Shown piece by piece: positions 43,527 through 52,985 of a DNA stretch of 64,000 bases. A program made the translations under genes and the position numbers. Below the pieces are notes generated by a model. That model ran no database searches. It saw nothing but the letters and a program-made list of their open reading frames with translations, and had not been told where the DNA came from. The DNA comes from Methyloceanibacter superfactus. Lineage in GTDB: Bacteria; Pseudomonadota; Alphaproteobacteria; Rhizobiales; Methyloligellaceae. The first letter of the stretch is position 1. Every line of letters starts with the position of its first letter. The DNA lies in contig NZ_LPWF01000034.1 in the NCBI RefSeq assembly GCF_001723305.1, forward strand, positions 35,163 through 99,162, given 5' to 3'.

Positions 43527-44098
43527 TCAGTGAGAGGCCGGCCCGTTCGCACCGTCGGGCTTGAGTTCGGCCGCCATGAGCCCCTTCGAGCCCCGGCCAT
43601 AGCGGACCAGCAGCGACTGTCCCGGCCTGAGCTCGGTGAAGCCGCAACGGCGGAGCGTCTCCATGTGCACGAAGATGTCGAGCGTCGAGGGCCCGCGCGC
43701 AGGAAGCCGAAGCCGCGGAGACGATTGAACCACTTCACCATGGCCCGCTCCCAGTCGCTTTCCGGGATCACGATGACGTGGGTCCGCTGCGGCAACTGCG
43801 AGGGATGGATTGCGGTGGTGTCGTCCATCTCGAGGATACGGAACGCCTGCAGCCCCTTGGGCCGGCGCAGCACCTCGCAGACGACTCGCGCGCCCTCGTA
43901 GGCGGTCTGATGACCGTCGCGCCGAAGACAAGTCACATGCAGGAGAACGTCGGGAAGATCTTCGTCTGGTACAATAAAGCCATAACCCTTGGACGCATCG
44001 AACCACTTGATCGACCCTGAGACCTCGAACACATCGACTGTGGCATCCTCGTCGCGTTGGGTATGTTCCTCTAGATGTGGCGGTTCTTTCGCCCCCAT
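43527..44098 (-). CDS. Cold-shock protein with two cold-shock domains, with a frame break
   Basis: An RNA/DNA-binding protein with tandem cold-shock domains. The first carries SIKWFDASKGYGFIVPDEDLPDVLLHV (residues about 27-54, RNP-1 KGYGFI). The second begins VKWFNRLRGFGFL (about 120) and should continue DIFVHMETLRRCGFTELRPGQSL, which lies in another frame. One base near 43697 joins them, giving a TGA-terminated protein of about 190 residues ending GANGPASH. The two-domain form is typical of Rhizobiales. It precedes DUF192. Transcription starts in the 463-base gap to its right. Confidence 0.9.
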
Positions 44099-44561
44099 GC
44101 CGCATTCCCCCGCTTAACTTCCATCAGCCGATACGACGCCCCACTAACGAATCGACTGGAACACTCTCTTTCGAACATAGCATTGCCCCCTAACGTGGCT
44201 AGTGGAATTTTCCTGGGCGCAATCCCTTCTCCACAAGCCGCGGCGAGGTTCGCGACGCTTGCGTAAGCGCGCGCGCAAGCGGCTGATTAGCAAGCGAAAC
44301 TCTCGCGGTTCACACGCGCCGCCGTTGGCGCCGCCGCGCCATGCGGAATCTCGATGACGACGGCGCAAACGTTTCTGCCAGCGAGTAAATTCTCGTTCAC
44401 TGCGCCCCTTACGCCACGCTGTGTGCGCCGTGCAACAATGGCGCGTTATTTTGCGTTTTTATGGCGCGGAACGGCCTTGCCCGTAGCCCTTGCCACACGC
44501 GCGCGCTCCGCTTTAGGGTCCGGGCCAGTTTCGAACCACAGCACGAGGAGACGATCCTTCG
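44099..44561. other. Divergent control region between the cold-shock gene and gloA
   Basis: No gene found. The gap must hold promoters for the minus-strand cold-shock gene and the plus-strand gloA. A GC-rich hairpin, CGCTTGCG and CGCAAGCG at 44256-44281, lies in it and has no T run. The long distance to the cold-shock start leaves room for a structured 5' leader of the kind cold-shock mRNAs have, but I cannot define one. Confidence 0.45.
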
Positions 44562-44981
44562 ATGAAGTACCTCCACACGATGGTGCGCGTTTCCGATGTC
44601 GACAAGTCGCTCGACTTCTATTGCAACAAGCTCGGTCTTAAAGAGACCCGCCGCATAGAGAGTGAGCAAGGCCGCTTCACCCTCATCTATCTGGCCGCGC
44701 CGGGCGACGATCACACCGAGGTCGAACTCACACACAACTGGGATCCGGAAGTCTATGGCGAGGGTCGCAATTTCGGCCACCTCGCCTTCGAGGTGGAGGA
44801 CATCTACGCCACCTGCGAGAAGTTGATGAAGGGCGGCGTCACCATCAACCGGCCGCCGCGGGATGGCTACATGGCCTTCATCCGGTCGCCGGACAACATC
44901 TCAATCGAGCTCTTACAAAAGGGCGGGCCGAAGCCGAAGCAGGAGCCTTGGGCGTCGATGGAGAATACCGGAAAGTGGTAG
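44562..44981 (+). CDS. gloA: Lactoylglutathione lyase (glyoxalase I)
   Basis: Glyoxalase I detoxifies methylglyoxal as its glutathione hemithioacetal. In 139 residues the metal ligands are His5 (KYLHTMVRV), Glu near 55 (HTEVELTHN), His near 74 (FGHLAFEV) and Glu near 121 (ISIELLQ). [15 protein letters not shown] and the [17 protein letters not shown] stretch are diagnostic of the GloA rather than other VOC families. GAGG lies upstream of the ATG. It is followed by tRNA-Glu on the opposite strand. Confidence 0.94.
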   Translation: MKYLHTMVRVSDVDKSLDFYCNKLGLKETRRIESEQGRFTLIYLAAPGDDHTEVELTHNWDPEVYGEGRNFGHLAFEVEDIYATCEKLMKGGVTINRPPRDGYMAFIRSPDNISIELLQKGGPKPKQEPWASMENTGKW

Positions 44982-45025
44982 CCGGGCGCCCCGCGAAACG
45001 CGGGCCGATGGCCACTCGGGTCGAC

Positions 45026-45100
45026 TGGTACCCCCTAGGGGAATTGAACCCCTGTTTCCAGGTTGAAAACCTGGCGTCCTAACCATTAGACGAAGGGGGC
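45026..45100 (-). tRNA. tRNA-Glu (anticodon TTC)
   Basis: A 75-base cloverleaf with acceptor GCCCCCT/AGGGGGT, D arm TCGTCTAATGGTTAGGACG-like, anticodon stem CCAGG/CCTGG with TTC in loop TTTTCAA, T loop TTCAATT, discriminator A and encoded CCA. Confidence 0.96.
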
Positions 45101-45156
45101 GTACCGGGCCGAGCCCCGTCATATAGAAAGCTTTGCGCGCGCCCGCAAGAACGCGG

Positions 45157-46986
45157 TTAGGCGCCGTCCCCGCCGGGGTCCGCGGCATCCTCGATGATCA
45201 ACTCCACGCTCTCGCGCCCCTGCCAGACCGAGCGGCGCAAATGCCCGGCCACGTGCAGCGTGGTCCCCTCGCCTTTGGCGAAGAGGTCGCCGAGCGGCGT
45301 GCCCGCCACCCGGAAGGCACACGCCTCGATGCGCCCGCCGTCGGCGCTGAGGAGCGTGCAACGCAGATGGGCTTGGGCTTGGCCGATAGCGCGCAGACGG
45401 GTCACGCGATGGGCCGGGAAGACGAAGCGCGGCTGCGGGTACCGTGAGCCATAGGGGCCGGCGCGGTCGAGCAGATTGATCAGATCGAGCGTCGCACCGC
45501 GGGCCGACAGCGCGCCGTCCGAAGCGGCTCGCGGCGGCGCGGTGGCGTCTGCCACCGCTTGCGCCAAACGGTCCTGCAGAAACTTGCGCGCCGCGTCGTG
45601 CTTGGCCCGGTCCAGGGTGAAGCCGGCGGCCATGGCGTGTCCGCCGCCCTTGAGGAACACACCCTCCTGCACCGCCGCCCTGACGGCGGCACCGAGATCC
45701 ACGGACGGCAGCGAGCGCGCCGAGCCGGTCGCGGTACCGTCCGCCTCGAAGGCCATGACGAAGGTGGGGCGATGAAACCGGTCGGCGATGCGGCCAGCGA
45801 CCAGGCCGATGAGTCCCTTGTGCCAACCTTCGGCGCCAAGAAAGATCAGCGGCAGGTCCGGCGTGGCCTCGATGGCGGCTTCGGCGCGCGCGAAGGCCTC
45901 CTCCAGCATCACCTCCTCAATGGCCTTGCGCTCGGTATTGAGCGCCTCGAGCTTGGCGGCGATGGCCCGGGCTTCGACCTCGTCGTCGCAAGCGAGCAGT
46001 TTGGCGCCGAGCCCCGATGCGCCGACCCTGCCGCCGGCATTGATGCGCGGCCCAAGGATGAAGCCGAGGCTGTAGGGTGTCGGGGCTTCGTCGAGACGCG
46101 CGGCGTCGGCGAGAGCCCGCAAGCCGGCATTGTGCCGGAGCCTGAGCACTTTGAGCCCCTGGGTGACGAAGGCCCGGTTGATACCGTGAAGGGGCACCAC
46201 CGCAGACGTCGCGAGCGCGACCATGTCCAGCAGACCGAGAAGATCGGGCTCGGCGCCGCCTTGGTAGGTGCCCTCCAGGCGCAGCACGGCGGCGGTCGCC
46301 ACGAGAAATAGAAACACGACGCCGGCGGCAGCCAGATGGCCTTGCCCCGACAGGTCGTCCTGGCGGTTGGGATTGATGACGGCGAAGGCCTCGGGCAGCA
46401 GCTCGTCGGCCTGATGGTGGTCGAGGATGATGACGTCCGCGCCGGCCGCATTGGCGGCGGCGACGGCGGCGCCCGAGGTCGTGCCGCAATCGACGGTAAG
46501 GATCAGGCTCGCCCCTTCCTCCACAAGGCCGGTTAGCGCGCCTGGAGTGGGTCCGTAGCCCTCTTTCAGGCGGTCGGGGATGTAGGTGGCACAAGGCTGC
46601 CCGTGGGCCCGCAGGAAGCGCTCTATGAGGGCCACGGACGCGGCGCCGTCCACGTCGTAGTCGCCGAATACGGCAACGGGTCGCCGCGCGGATCGCGTTG
46701 CGAAGCGTGCGGCGGCACGCTCCATGTCTTGCAGGCGCGCCGGGTCGGGCAGCAATGTGCGCAGCGACGGGTCGAGATGGCGGTCGATGGTGTGGAGATC
46801 GGCGCCGCGGGCGGCCAGCACCCGGCCAAGCAGCTCCGGCAGGCCGTGGGCCTGGGCAATGGCCGCGGCGGCAAGGGTGCGCCCGGGATCGAGACGCTCG
46901 ATCCAGCGGCGTCCGCGCGCGGAACATTCCACCCCAAGCATTGCCGGCGCGGCGTCTTTCTCGTCGTATTTCAATGCCGCGGTCAC
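45157..46986 (-). CDS. recJ: Single-stranded-DNA-specific exonuclease RecJ
   Basis: RecJ is a 5'-3' single-strand exonuclease of the DHH family used in recombination and mismatch repair. It is 609 residues and intact. The manganese-binding motifs are FGDYDVDGAASVAL (about residue 106), VDCGTTSG, ILDHHQAD (the DHH motif, about 190) and, in DHHA1, KGGGHAMAAG (about 450). An OB-fold C-terminal domain follows. The start is GTG at 46986; an ATG 15 codons later is an alternative. It is followed 68 bases upstream by glpX. Confidence 0.94.
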   Translation of the reverse strand: MTAALKYDEKDAAPAMLGVECSARGRRWIERLDPGRTLAAAAIAQAHGLPELLGRVLAARGADLHTIDRHLDPSLRTLLPDPARLQDMERAAARFATRSARRPVAVFGDYDVDGAASVALIERFLRAHGQPCATYIPDRLKEGYGPTPGALTGLVEEGASLILTVDCGTTSGAAVAAANAAGADVIILDHHQADELLPEAFAVINPNRQDDLSGQGHLAAAGVVFLFLVATAAVLRLEGTYQGGAEPDLLGLLDMVALATSAVVPLHGINRAFVTQGLKVLRLRHNAGLRALADAARLDEAPTPYSLGFILGPRINAGGRVGASGLGAKLLACDDEVEARAIAAKLEALNTERKAIEEVMLEEAFARAEAAIEATPDLPLIFLGAEGWHKGLIGLVAGRIADRFHRPTFVMAFEADGTATGSARSLPSVDLGAAVRAAVQEGVFLKGGGHAMAAGFTLDRAKHDAARKFLQDRLAQAVADATAPPRAASDGALSARGATLDLINLLDRAGPYGSRYPQPRFVFPAHRVTRLRAIGQAQAHLRCTLLSADGGRIEACAFRVAGTPLGDLFAKGEGTTLHVAGHLRRSVWQGRESVELIIEDAADPGGDGA

Positions 46987-47053
46987 GCCGTCAAACTCGC
47001 TTCCGTTCTGAGGAGAGAACAGCGAGTGTAACTGATTCGCTTGGAGCGCCCCG

Positions 47054-48043
47054 TCAGTCGAACTTGCCGACGTCGGGATGCTCCGTCCTGATCCACCGCA
47101 CGGTCCGGGTCGAGGCGCGCATCACCACCGAATGGGTGAAGACGGCGTCCTTGGTGAAGCGCACGCCTTCCAAGAGCGAGCCGTCGGTGATGCCGGTGGC
47201 GGCGAAGCTGAGATCACCCGAGACCATGTCGGTGATGGCGTATTTTCGGTCGAGATCGGCGATGCCGGCGGCACGGGCGCGGGCCCGATGCTCCTGATTC
47301 AACGCCACTAGCCGTCCTTGCATCTGACCGCCGATGCAGGCAAGCGTCGCGGCGGCAAGCACCCCTTCCGGCGCCCCGCCGATCCCCATGTAGATATCGA
47401 TGCCGGTCTCGCGCGGCTCCGTCACATGGACCACCCCGGCGATGTCGCCGTCGCTAATCAGGCGAAGTGCCGCGCCCGCGGCGCGCACCTCCTCGATCAG
47501 CTTGCCGTGCCGCGGCCGGTCGAGAATGCATACGGTGAGCTCGCTGACCTGGCATCCCTTGGCCTTGGCGAGCGCCTCAAGGTTCTCGGCCGGAGTGGCG
47601 TCGAGGTCGACGAGGTTGTCGGGATAGCCCGGGCCGATGGCGATCTTCTCCATGTAGATCACCGGCACCTTCAAGAAGCTCCCACGCTCGGCCACAGCCA
47701 ACACCGACAACGCATTGGGCAGAGCCTTGGCGCAGAGCGTGGCGCCTTCCACCGGGTCGACGGCGAGATCGAGCGTCACGCCTTCAGACGATCCGGCGCC
47801 GATGGTCTCACCGTTGTAAAGGATCGGGGATTCGTCCTCGTCGCCTTCGCCGACGACCACGACGCCTTCGATGGGCAGGCGGGCGATCTCGCGATACATG
47901 GCGGCCGCGGCGGCCTCGTCGGCGGCGGCCTCGTCACCCCGCCCCCGCCAGCGGGCGGCGGCAACGGCCGTGGCTTCGGTAACGCGGACGATATCCAACG
48001 CGAGCGCGCGGTCGAGCTCGGTCCTGGCCGTAGCCTCTGACAC
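47054..48043 (-). CDS. glpX: Class II fructose-1,6-bisphosphatase
   Basis: GlpX removes the C1 phosphate of fructose 1,6-bisphosphate in gluconeogenesis (in some organisms also sedoheptulose bisphosphate). The metal and substrate motifs GEGDEDESP (about residue 70), DPVEGAT (about 95), and GIGGAPEGVLAAAT (about 222) are intact. I start it at GTG 48043 (MSEATARTELDR, 329 residues) because GGGGAGG lies 8 bases before it. The ATG at 48064 lacks a ribosome-binding site. It follows hom by 61 bases. Confidence 0.93.
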   Translation of the reverse strand: MSEATARTELDRALALDIVRVTEATAVAAARWRGRGDEAAADEAAAAAMYREIARLPIEGVVVVGEGDEDESPILYNGETIGAGSSEGVTLDLAVDPVEGATLCAKALPNALSVLAVAERGSFLKVPVIYMEKIAIGPGYPDNLVDLDATPAENLEALAKAKGCQVSELTVCILDRPRHGKLIEEVRAAGAALRLISDGDIAGVVHVTEPRETGIDIYMGIGGAPEGVLAAATLACIGGQMQGRLVALNQEHRARARAAGIADLDRKYAITDMVSGDLSFAATGITDGSLLEGVRFTKDAVFTHSVVMRASTRTVRWIRTEHPDVGKFD

Positions 48044-48104
48044 GTTCGATCCTCCCCAGCTCATCGCGCGAACGCCGTCGCGTCGTTCTCTTACCGAATC
48101 TGTA

Positions 48105-49406
48105 TCACAGTTTTTCGATGCGGATCATTTGGGGCTTGGCGTCCACATGGCCGTCGCGCTCGATGGCCGCCAGCGCCTTGCGGACGGCGGCTTCCGTCGT
48201 CTGATGGGTCACCAGGACGACAGCCGCGCGAGCATCGCCCACGCTGCTGCGAGGCCGCCGTTGGACGATGCTCTCAATGGAGATCTTCTGCTCGGCCATG
48301 CGCTGGGCGATGGCGGCGAAGGCGCCGGTCCGGTCGTGGACGGACAGACGGATGTAGTAGCCGCCTTCATGGGCGCGCATCTGGGCCTTCTTGTAAGGCT
48401 TCAGGTCCTTCGCCTTGATGCCGAACGCCGGCAAGACGTGACCGCGGGCGATGTCGATGATGTCGCTCATCACCGCCGATGCCGTGGGGCCGCCGCCGGC
48501 GCCGGGGCCGATCAGCATGACGTCGCCGACGAAATCGCCGTCGATGGCCACGCAATTCGACACGCCATCGACCTCGGCGATCGCCGTGTCCTTCGGGACC
48601 ATGGTCGGATGCACGCGCTGCTCGATACCGCTGTCGGTGCGCAGCGCTACGCCGAGCAGCTTGATGCGGTAGCCGAGATCGTCCGCCGCCTCGATGTCGG
48701 CGGGCGTGATCGTCTCGATGCCTTCCACGTAGACGGCGTCGAAGCTGGTGCGCGTGCCGAAAGCGAGGCTCGTCAGCAGTGCCAGTTTATGGGCGGTGTC
48801 GAAACCGCCGATATCGAATGTCGGATCAGCTTCGGCATAGCCTTGCGCCTGCGCCTCCTTCAGCACATCGGCGAACCCTCTGCCTTCCTGTTCCATCAGG
48901 GTCAGGATGTAATTGCAGGTTCCGTTGAGGATGCCGTAGACGCGCGAGATGTCGTTGCCTTGCAGGCCCTCGCGGATGACCTTGACCACGGGAATGCCGC
49001 CGGCGACCGCGGCCTCGAAGTTGAGGGCCGCACCATGCTTCTCGGCGAGCGCCGGCAAGCTCGCGCCGTGATGAGCGAGCAGCGCCTTGTTGGCGGTGAC
49101 CACATGCTTGCCGGCCCGGAGCGCGGCCTCGACCGCCTCCTTGGCCACGCCTGCCTCACCGCCGATCAACTCGACAAAGACGTCGATCTCGGGATCGGTG
49201 GCCAGCTTGACCCGGGTCTGGACGAAGCGAACACGCGATAGATCAACGTCGCGCTTCTTACGCTTGTTGCGGGCGGACACGGCGACCACCTCGACGGGTC
49301 TGCCGGCGCGCGAGGCAAGCGTATTGCGGCGCGCCTCTATGAGCCGCAGCAGGCCGCTGCCGACAGTGCCGATACCGGCCAGTCCAAGCTTCAATCCATC
49401 AGCCAT
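48105..49406 (-). CDS. hom: Homoserine dehydrogenase
   Basis: This enzyme reduces aspartate semialdehyde to homoserine, the branch to threonine and methionine. In 433 residues: N-terminal NAD(P) motif GLAGIGTVGSG (residues 8-18), ANKALLAHHG (about 105), catalytic region GILNGTCNYILT (about 165) with EADPTFDIGGFD (about 195), and a C-terminal ACT domain (YYIRLSVHDRTGAFAAI, about 350 onward), implying feedback control by an amino acid. It is 9 bases after the aminotransferase gene, so they are probably co-transcribed. Confidence 0.96.
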   Translation of the reverse strand: MADGLKLGLAGIGTVGSGLLRLIEARRNTLASRAGRPVEVVAVSARNKRKKRDVDLSRVRFVQTRVKLATDPEIDVFVELIGGEAGVAKEAVEAALRAGKHVVTANKALLAHHGASLPALAEKHGAALNFEAAVAGGIPVVKVIREGLQGNDISRVYGILNGTCNYILTLMEQEGRGFADVLKEAQAQGYAEADPTFDIGGFDTAHKLALLTSLAFGTRTSFDAVYVEGIETITPADIEAADDLGYRIKLLGVALRTDSGIEQRVHPTMVPKDTAIAEVDGVSNCVAIDGDFVGDVMLIGPGAGGGPTASAVMSDIIDIARGHVLPAFGIKAKDLKPYKKAQMRAHEGGYYIRLSVHDRTGAFAAIAQRMAEQKISIESIVQRRPRSSVGDARAAVVLVTHQTTEAAVRKALAAIERDGHVDAKPQMIRIEKL

Positions 49407-49415
49407 CGGAAAAAT

Positions 49416-50648
49416 TCAGAACGTCCGGTTCGCCTTGGAGGCAATGGGAATGACGTTATGCAGCGCGTTTGCCGAGTCGGAGAGGAATTTACGGATATTG
49501 CGCGCGGCCTGGCGGATGCGCTGCTCGTTCTCCACAAGCGCGATGCGGACGTGGCCCTCGCCGTACTCACCGAAGCCGACGCCGGGGGACACCGCGACAC
49601 CGGCCCTCTCCAGCAGCAGCTTCGAGAATTCGAGCGAGCCGAGATGAGCGAACATGTCGGGGATCGGCGCCCAGGCGAACATGGTCGCGGGCGGCGACGG
49701 GATGGGCCAGCCGGCGCGGGACAGCGCATCGACCATGCAATCGCGGCGGCGGCGATAGACGCCGCGGATTTCGTCGATGCAATCTTGCGGGCCGTTCAGG
49801 GCCGCGGTGGCGGCGACCTGGATGGGCGTGAAGGCGCCGTAGTCGAGATAGGATTTTACCCTGGTGAGGGCTTGGATCAGCCGCTCGTTGCCCACGGCGA
49901 AACCCATGCGCCATCCCGGCATGGAATAGGTCTTGGACAAGGACGTGAACTCGACGGCGATGTCCATGGCGCCCGGAATCTCGAGAATGGACGGCGGCGG
50001 CTCGCCCTCGAAATAGATTTCCGCATAGGCGAGGTCGGACAGCACAATGAGGTCGTTCCGCTTCGCGAAGGCGACGACCTCCCGATAGAAGTCGCGGCTG
50101 GCGACGACGGCGGTCGGATTGGCCGGGTAGTTCAGGACCAGCACCGAAGGCTTCGGCACCGAATGGCGCACCGCCTTGTCAAGCGACACCATGAATTGGG
50201 AGTCGGTGCTCGCCGGCAGATGGCGGATCACGCCGCCCGACATGATGAAGCCGAACTCATGGATCGGGATAGTCGGATTGGGCACGAGGATCACGTCGCC
50301 GGGCGCGGTGATGGCTTGGGCCACGTTGGCGAAACCCTCTTTCGAGCCGAGGGTGGCGACCACTTGCGTCTCGGGATTGAGCTTCACCCCGAAGCGGCGG
50401 TCGTAATAGGCCGCTTGTGCCCGGCGCAAGCCGCCGATGCCCTTAGAGGCGGAGTAGCGGTTGGTGCGCGGGTTGCGCACGGTTTCCACCAGCTTGTCGA
50501 CGATATGCTGGGGCGTCGGCATGTCGGGATTGCCCATGCCGAAATCGATGATGTCGTCCCCGCGCGCGCGCGCACCGGCCTTGAGCTTGTTGACCTGCTC
50601 GAAGACATACGGCGGCAGCCGCTTAATCCTATGAAAATCGTCGTGCAC
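49416..50648 (-). CDS. Class I/II aminotransferase (alanine/diaminopimelate aminotransferase-like)
   Basis: A PLP fold-type I aminotransferase of 410 residues. The PLP lysine is in SLSKTYSMPGWRMGF (about residue 238), the cofactor-binding Asn/Asp/Tyr are in NYPANPTAVV and LSDLAYAEIYF, and the carboxylate-binding Arg is in EGHVRIALVE near the C-terminus. Homologues directly upstream of hom in alphaproteobacteria are variously named LL-diaminopimelate aminotransferase or AlaA-type alanine aminotransferase. The substrate cannot be settled from sequence, but the link to hom suggests aspartate-family or alanine metabolism. Confidence 0.88.
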   Translation of the reverse strand: MHDDFHRIKRLPPYVFEQVNKLKAGARARGDDIIDFGMGNPDMPTPQHIVDKLVETVRNPRTNRYSASKGIGGLRRAQAAYYDRRFGVKLNPETQVVATLGSKEGFANVAQAITAPGDVILVPNPTIPIHEFGFIMSGGVIRHLPASTDSQFMVSLDKAVRHSVPKPSVLVLNYPANPTAVVASRDFYREVVAFAKRNDLIVLSDLAYAEIYFEGEPPPSILEIPGAMDIAVEFTSLSKTYSMPGWRMGFAVGNERLIQALTRVKSYLDYGAFTPIQVAATAALNGPQDCIDEIRGVYRRRRDCMVDALSRAGWPIPSPPATMFAWAPIPDMFAHLGSLEFSKLLLERAGVAVSPGVGFGEYGEGHVRIALVENEQRIRQAARNIRKFLSDSANALHNVIPIASKANRTF

Positions 50649-50760
50649 GGCTGGTTATCCCCACCGATCGGCCCATTGAACTGGGAGTCTGCTGTTGAAC
50701 CACGAAAAGGGGCCGCCGGGCAAGCGGATCGCAGGAGGCCCCGCGCCCGTCAGCGTTGAT

Positions 50761-51000
50761 TTAGTTCGTTTTTGGCGGATCGCCGTCGCCCTGCTCCAGC
50801 TGCTTCTGCTGGCGCTCCTTCTCCTGCTGGAGCTCGTCGATCGCCGCCTTTTTCTCCGCCGTCGTCAGGGTCCGGTCGTAGCTGCGCACCAGATCGGTGA
50901 ACCGCTTCATCGGCTGTCCGGCGGTCATCGTATCGGCGCAGCCGCCGAGCCATAAGGCAGGCAGCATCGCCACGACGCAACATGTTGATCGCAAGAACAT
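50761..51000 (-). CDS. Small predicted lipoprotein
   Basis: No recognised family. The product has a lipoprotein signal (MFLRSTCCVVAMLPALW) and a lipobox LGGC. About 55 residues follow, largely Glu/Lys/Gln-rich and likely helical or coiled-coil (AAIDELQQEKERQQKQLEQ). The ATG at 51000 gives a normal signal length. Starts at 51045 and 51066 would add a basic segment and are less typical. It lies between the aminotransferase gene and the divergent phaC. Function unknown. Confidence 0.65.
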   Translation of the reverse strand: MFLRSTCCVVAMLPALWLGGCADTMTAGQPMKRFTDLVRSYDRTLTTAEKKAAIDELQQEKERQQKQLEQGDGDPPKTN

Positions 51001-51165
51001 CGGTAAGATGTTGGCTCTTGTGGACTTTCCCCTGGCGATTGACATCGCCTGACGCTTATATTGCATAGCACAATGGTTGACCGCGCGGAAGCCGCAAGGC
51101 GTAGCTTAGTCCCTCCGCAAGCTGGCAAGAGCGTGGTCAAGTGGGGGTAAAATAAGGACAAATTC

Positions 51166-52985
51166 ATGCAGGAGCGGAATACGAGCGCCGGGGAAACCGC
51201 TGCCGACGGCTGCCCAGTCACCCAATTCGACGAGTTTGCCCGCAACATGGTCCGCCTGTTCGACCAGGGAGCGAAGGTCTTCTCGACGCTGGCCGAGCGC
51301 AGCACGACGAATGGAAACGGCCCCTACAGCATGACGTCCGAGGTCGGCGAGGCCGCCAAGACGCTGGGCGAGGTCGCCCGGGTCTGGGTCGGCGATCCCG
51401 GCAAGCTGGTGGCAGCCCAAGGCGACCTGTTTCAGAGCTATGCGGATCTGTGGGGCCGGTCCGTCCGCCGCTTCTTCGGCGAGGACGTCGAGCCGGTCGC
51501 GGAGCCCGAGCCCGGGGACAACCGCTTCAAGGATCCCGATTGGTCGGAGAAGCAGTTTTTCGACTTCTGGAAGCAGGCCTATCTCATCACCGCGCGCTGG
51601 GCCGAGGACATGACCCGCAATGCGGAAGGGTCGACGAGAAGACCCATAAGAAGGCGATGTTCTATCTGGAGCAGATGCTGGCGGCGCTGTCGCCGTCGAA
51701 CTTCGCCTTTACCAATCCGGAGGTGGTGCGGACGACGCTCGCCACCAATGCCGAGAATCTCGTGCAAGGCATGACCCAGCTGGCGCACGATCTCGATCAG
51801 TCGCAGGATCTGCTGCGCATCAGCCAGACCGATCTCGCCGCCTTCGAGGTCGGCCGCGATCTCGCCGTCACGCCCGGCAAGGTCGTGTTCCAGAACGACC
51901 TCATCCAGCTGATCCAATATGCGCCGACCACCGAGCAGGTCTATGAGCGCCCGCTCATCATCGCGCCGCCGTGGATCAATAAATATTACATCCTCGATCT
52001 CAAGCCCGAGAAGTCGTTCGTCAAATGGGCGGTCGATCAGGGCTTCACCGTGTTCATGATCTCCTGGGTCAACCCGGACGCCAAACACGCGGAGAAGACC
52101 TTCGAGGACTACATGCACGAGGGCATTCTCGCCGCTGTCGAGGCGGTCAACCGCCAGCTCGGCATCCATCACGTCAACGTGCTCGGATATTGCGTCGGCG
52201 GCACGCTGCTCGGCTCCACCCTCGCTTACATGGCGGCCAAGGGGGATGACAGGATCGCCTCGGCGACCTTCCTCACGGCACAGGTCGATTTCAGCGAGGC
52301 GGGCGACCTGCTCATCTTCATCGACGACACGCAGCTCAAGTCGCTTGAGGAGATGATGTCGGAGCAGGGCTATCTCGATGGCGCCCGCATGGCGACGGTG
52401 TTCAACATGCTGCGGCCGCGCGACCTGATCTGGCCCTACGTGGTCAACAACTACCTCTTGGGCAAGAAGCCCTTCCCGTTCGACCTGCTGTTCTGGAACT
52501 CCGATTCCACGCGGCTGCCTGCGGCCAATCACGCCTTTTATTTGCGCGAGTTCTATCACGAGAACCGTTTGAGCAAGGGCGAGATGGTGCTGGGCGGCGT
52601 CAAGCTCGACCTGTCGAAGGTGACCATCCCGATCTACGAGCTCTTCACCCGCGAGGATCACATCGCCCCGGCGCTGTCGGTCTTCCGCGGCAGCAAGCTC
52701 TTCGGCGGACCCGTGCGCCATGTCATGGCGGGCTCGGGCCATATCGCCGGGGTGGTCAATCCGCCGGCCAAGAAGAAATATCAATATTGGGCCGACGGCG
52801 GCGCGGCGACCTCGCTCGAGGAATGGACCAAGCGCGCCACCGAGACGGCGGGGTCGTGGTGGCCTGACTGGACGAAGTGGTTGGCCGCGCAGTCCGGCGA
52901 GAAGATCCCGGCCCGCGATCCGTCGGCCGGCCCCCTCAAGCCGATCGAGGACGCGCCCGGGTCCTACGTGAGGAGCGGCAAGTAG
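51166..52985 (+). CDS. phaC: Class I polyhydroxyalkanoate synthase, with a frame break
   Basis: PhaC polymerises hydroxyacyl-CoA into storage polyester. The lipase-box-like GYCVGG contains the catalytic Cys, the catalytic Asp is in FTREDHIAP and the His in [12 protein letters not shown]. The N-terminal part starts at the ATG at 51166 (AAGGA upstream) and runs to RNAEG. The remainder continues in the next frame as [16 protein letters not shown], so one base is missing near 51628. Restored length about 606 residues, a normal class I size. Its stop abuts the argC stop on the other strand. Confidence 0.93.

Noticed and set aside
49458..50759. Plus-strand 433-codon open frame
   Set aside because: It is antisense to the aminotransferase gene and shows no recognisable domain.
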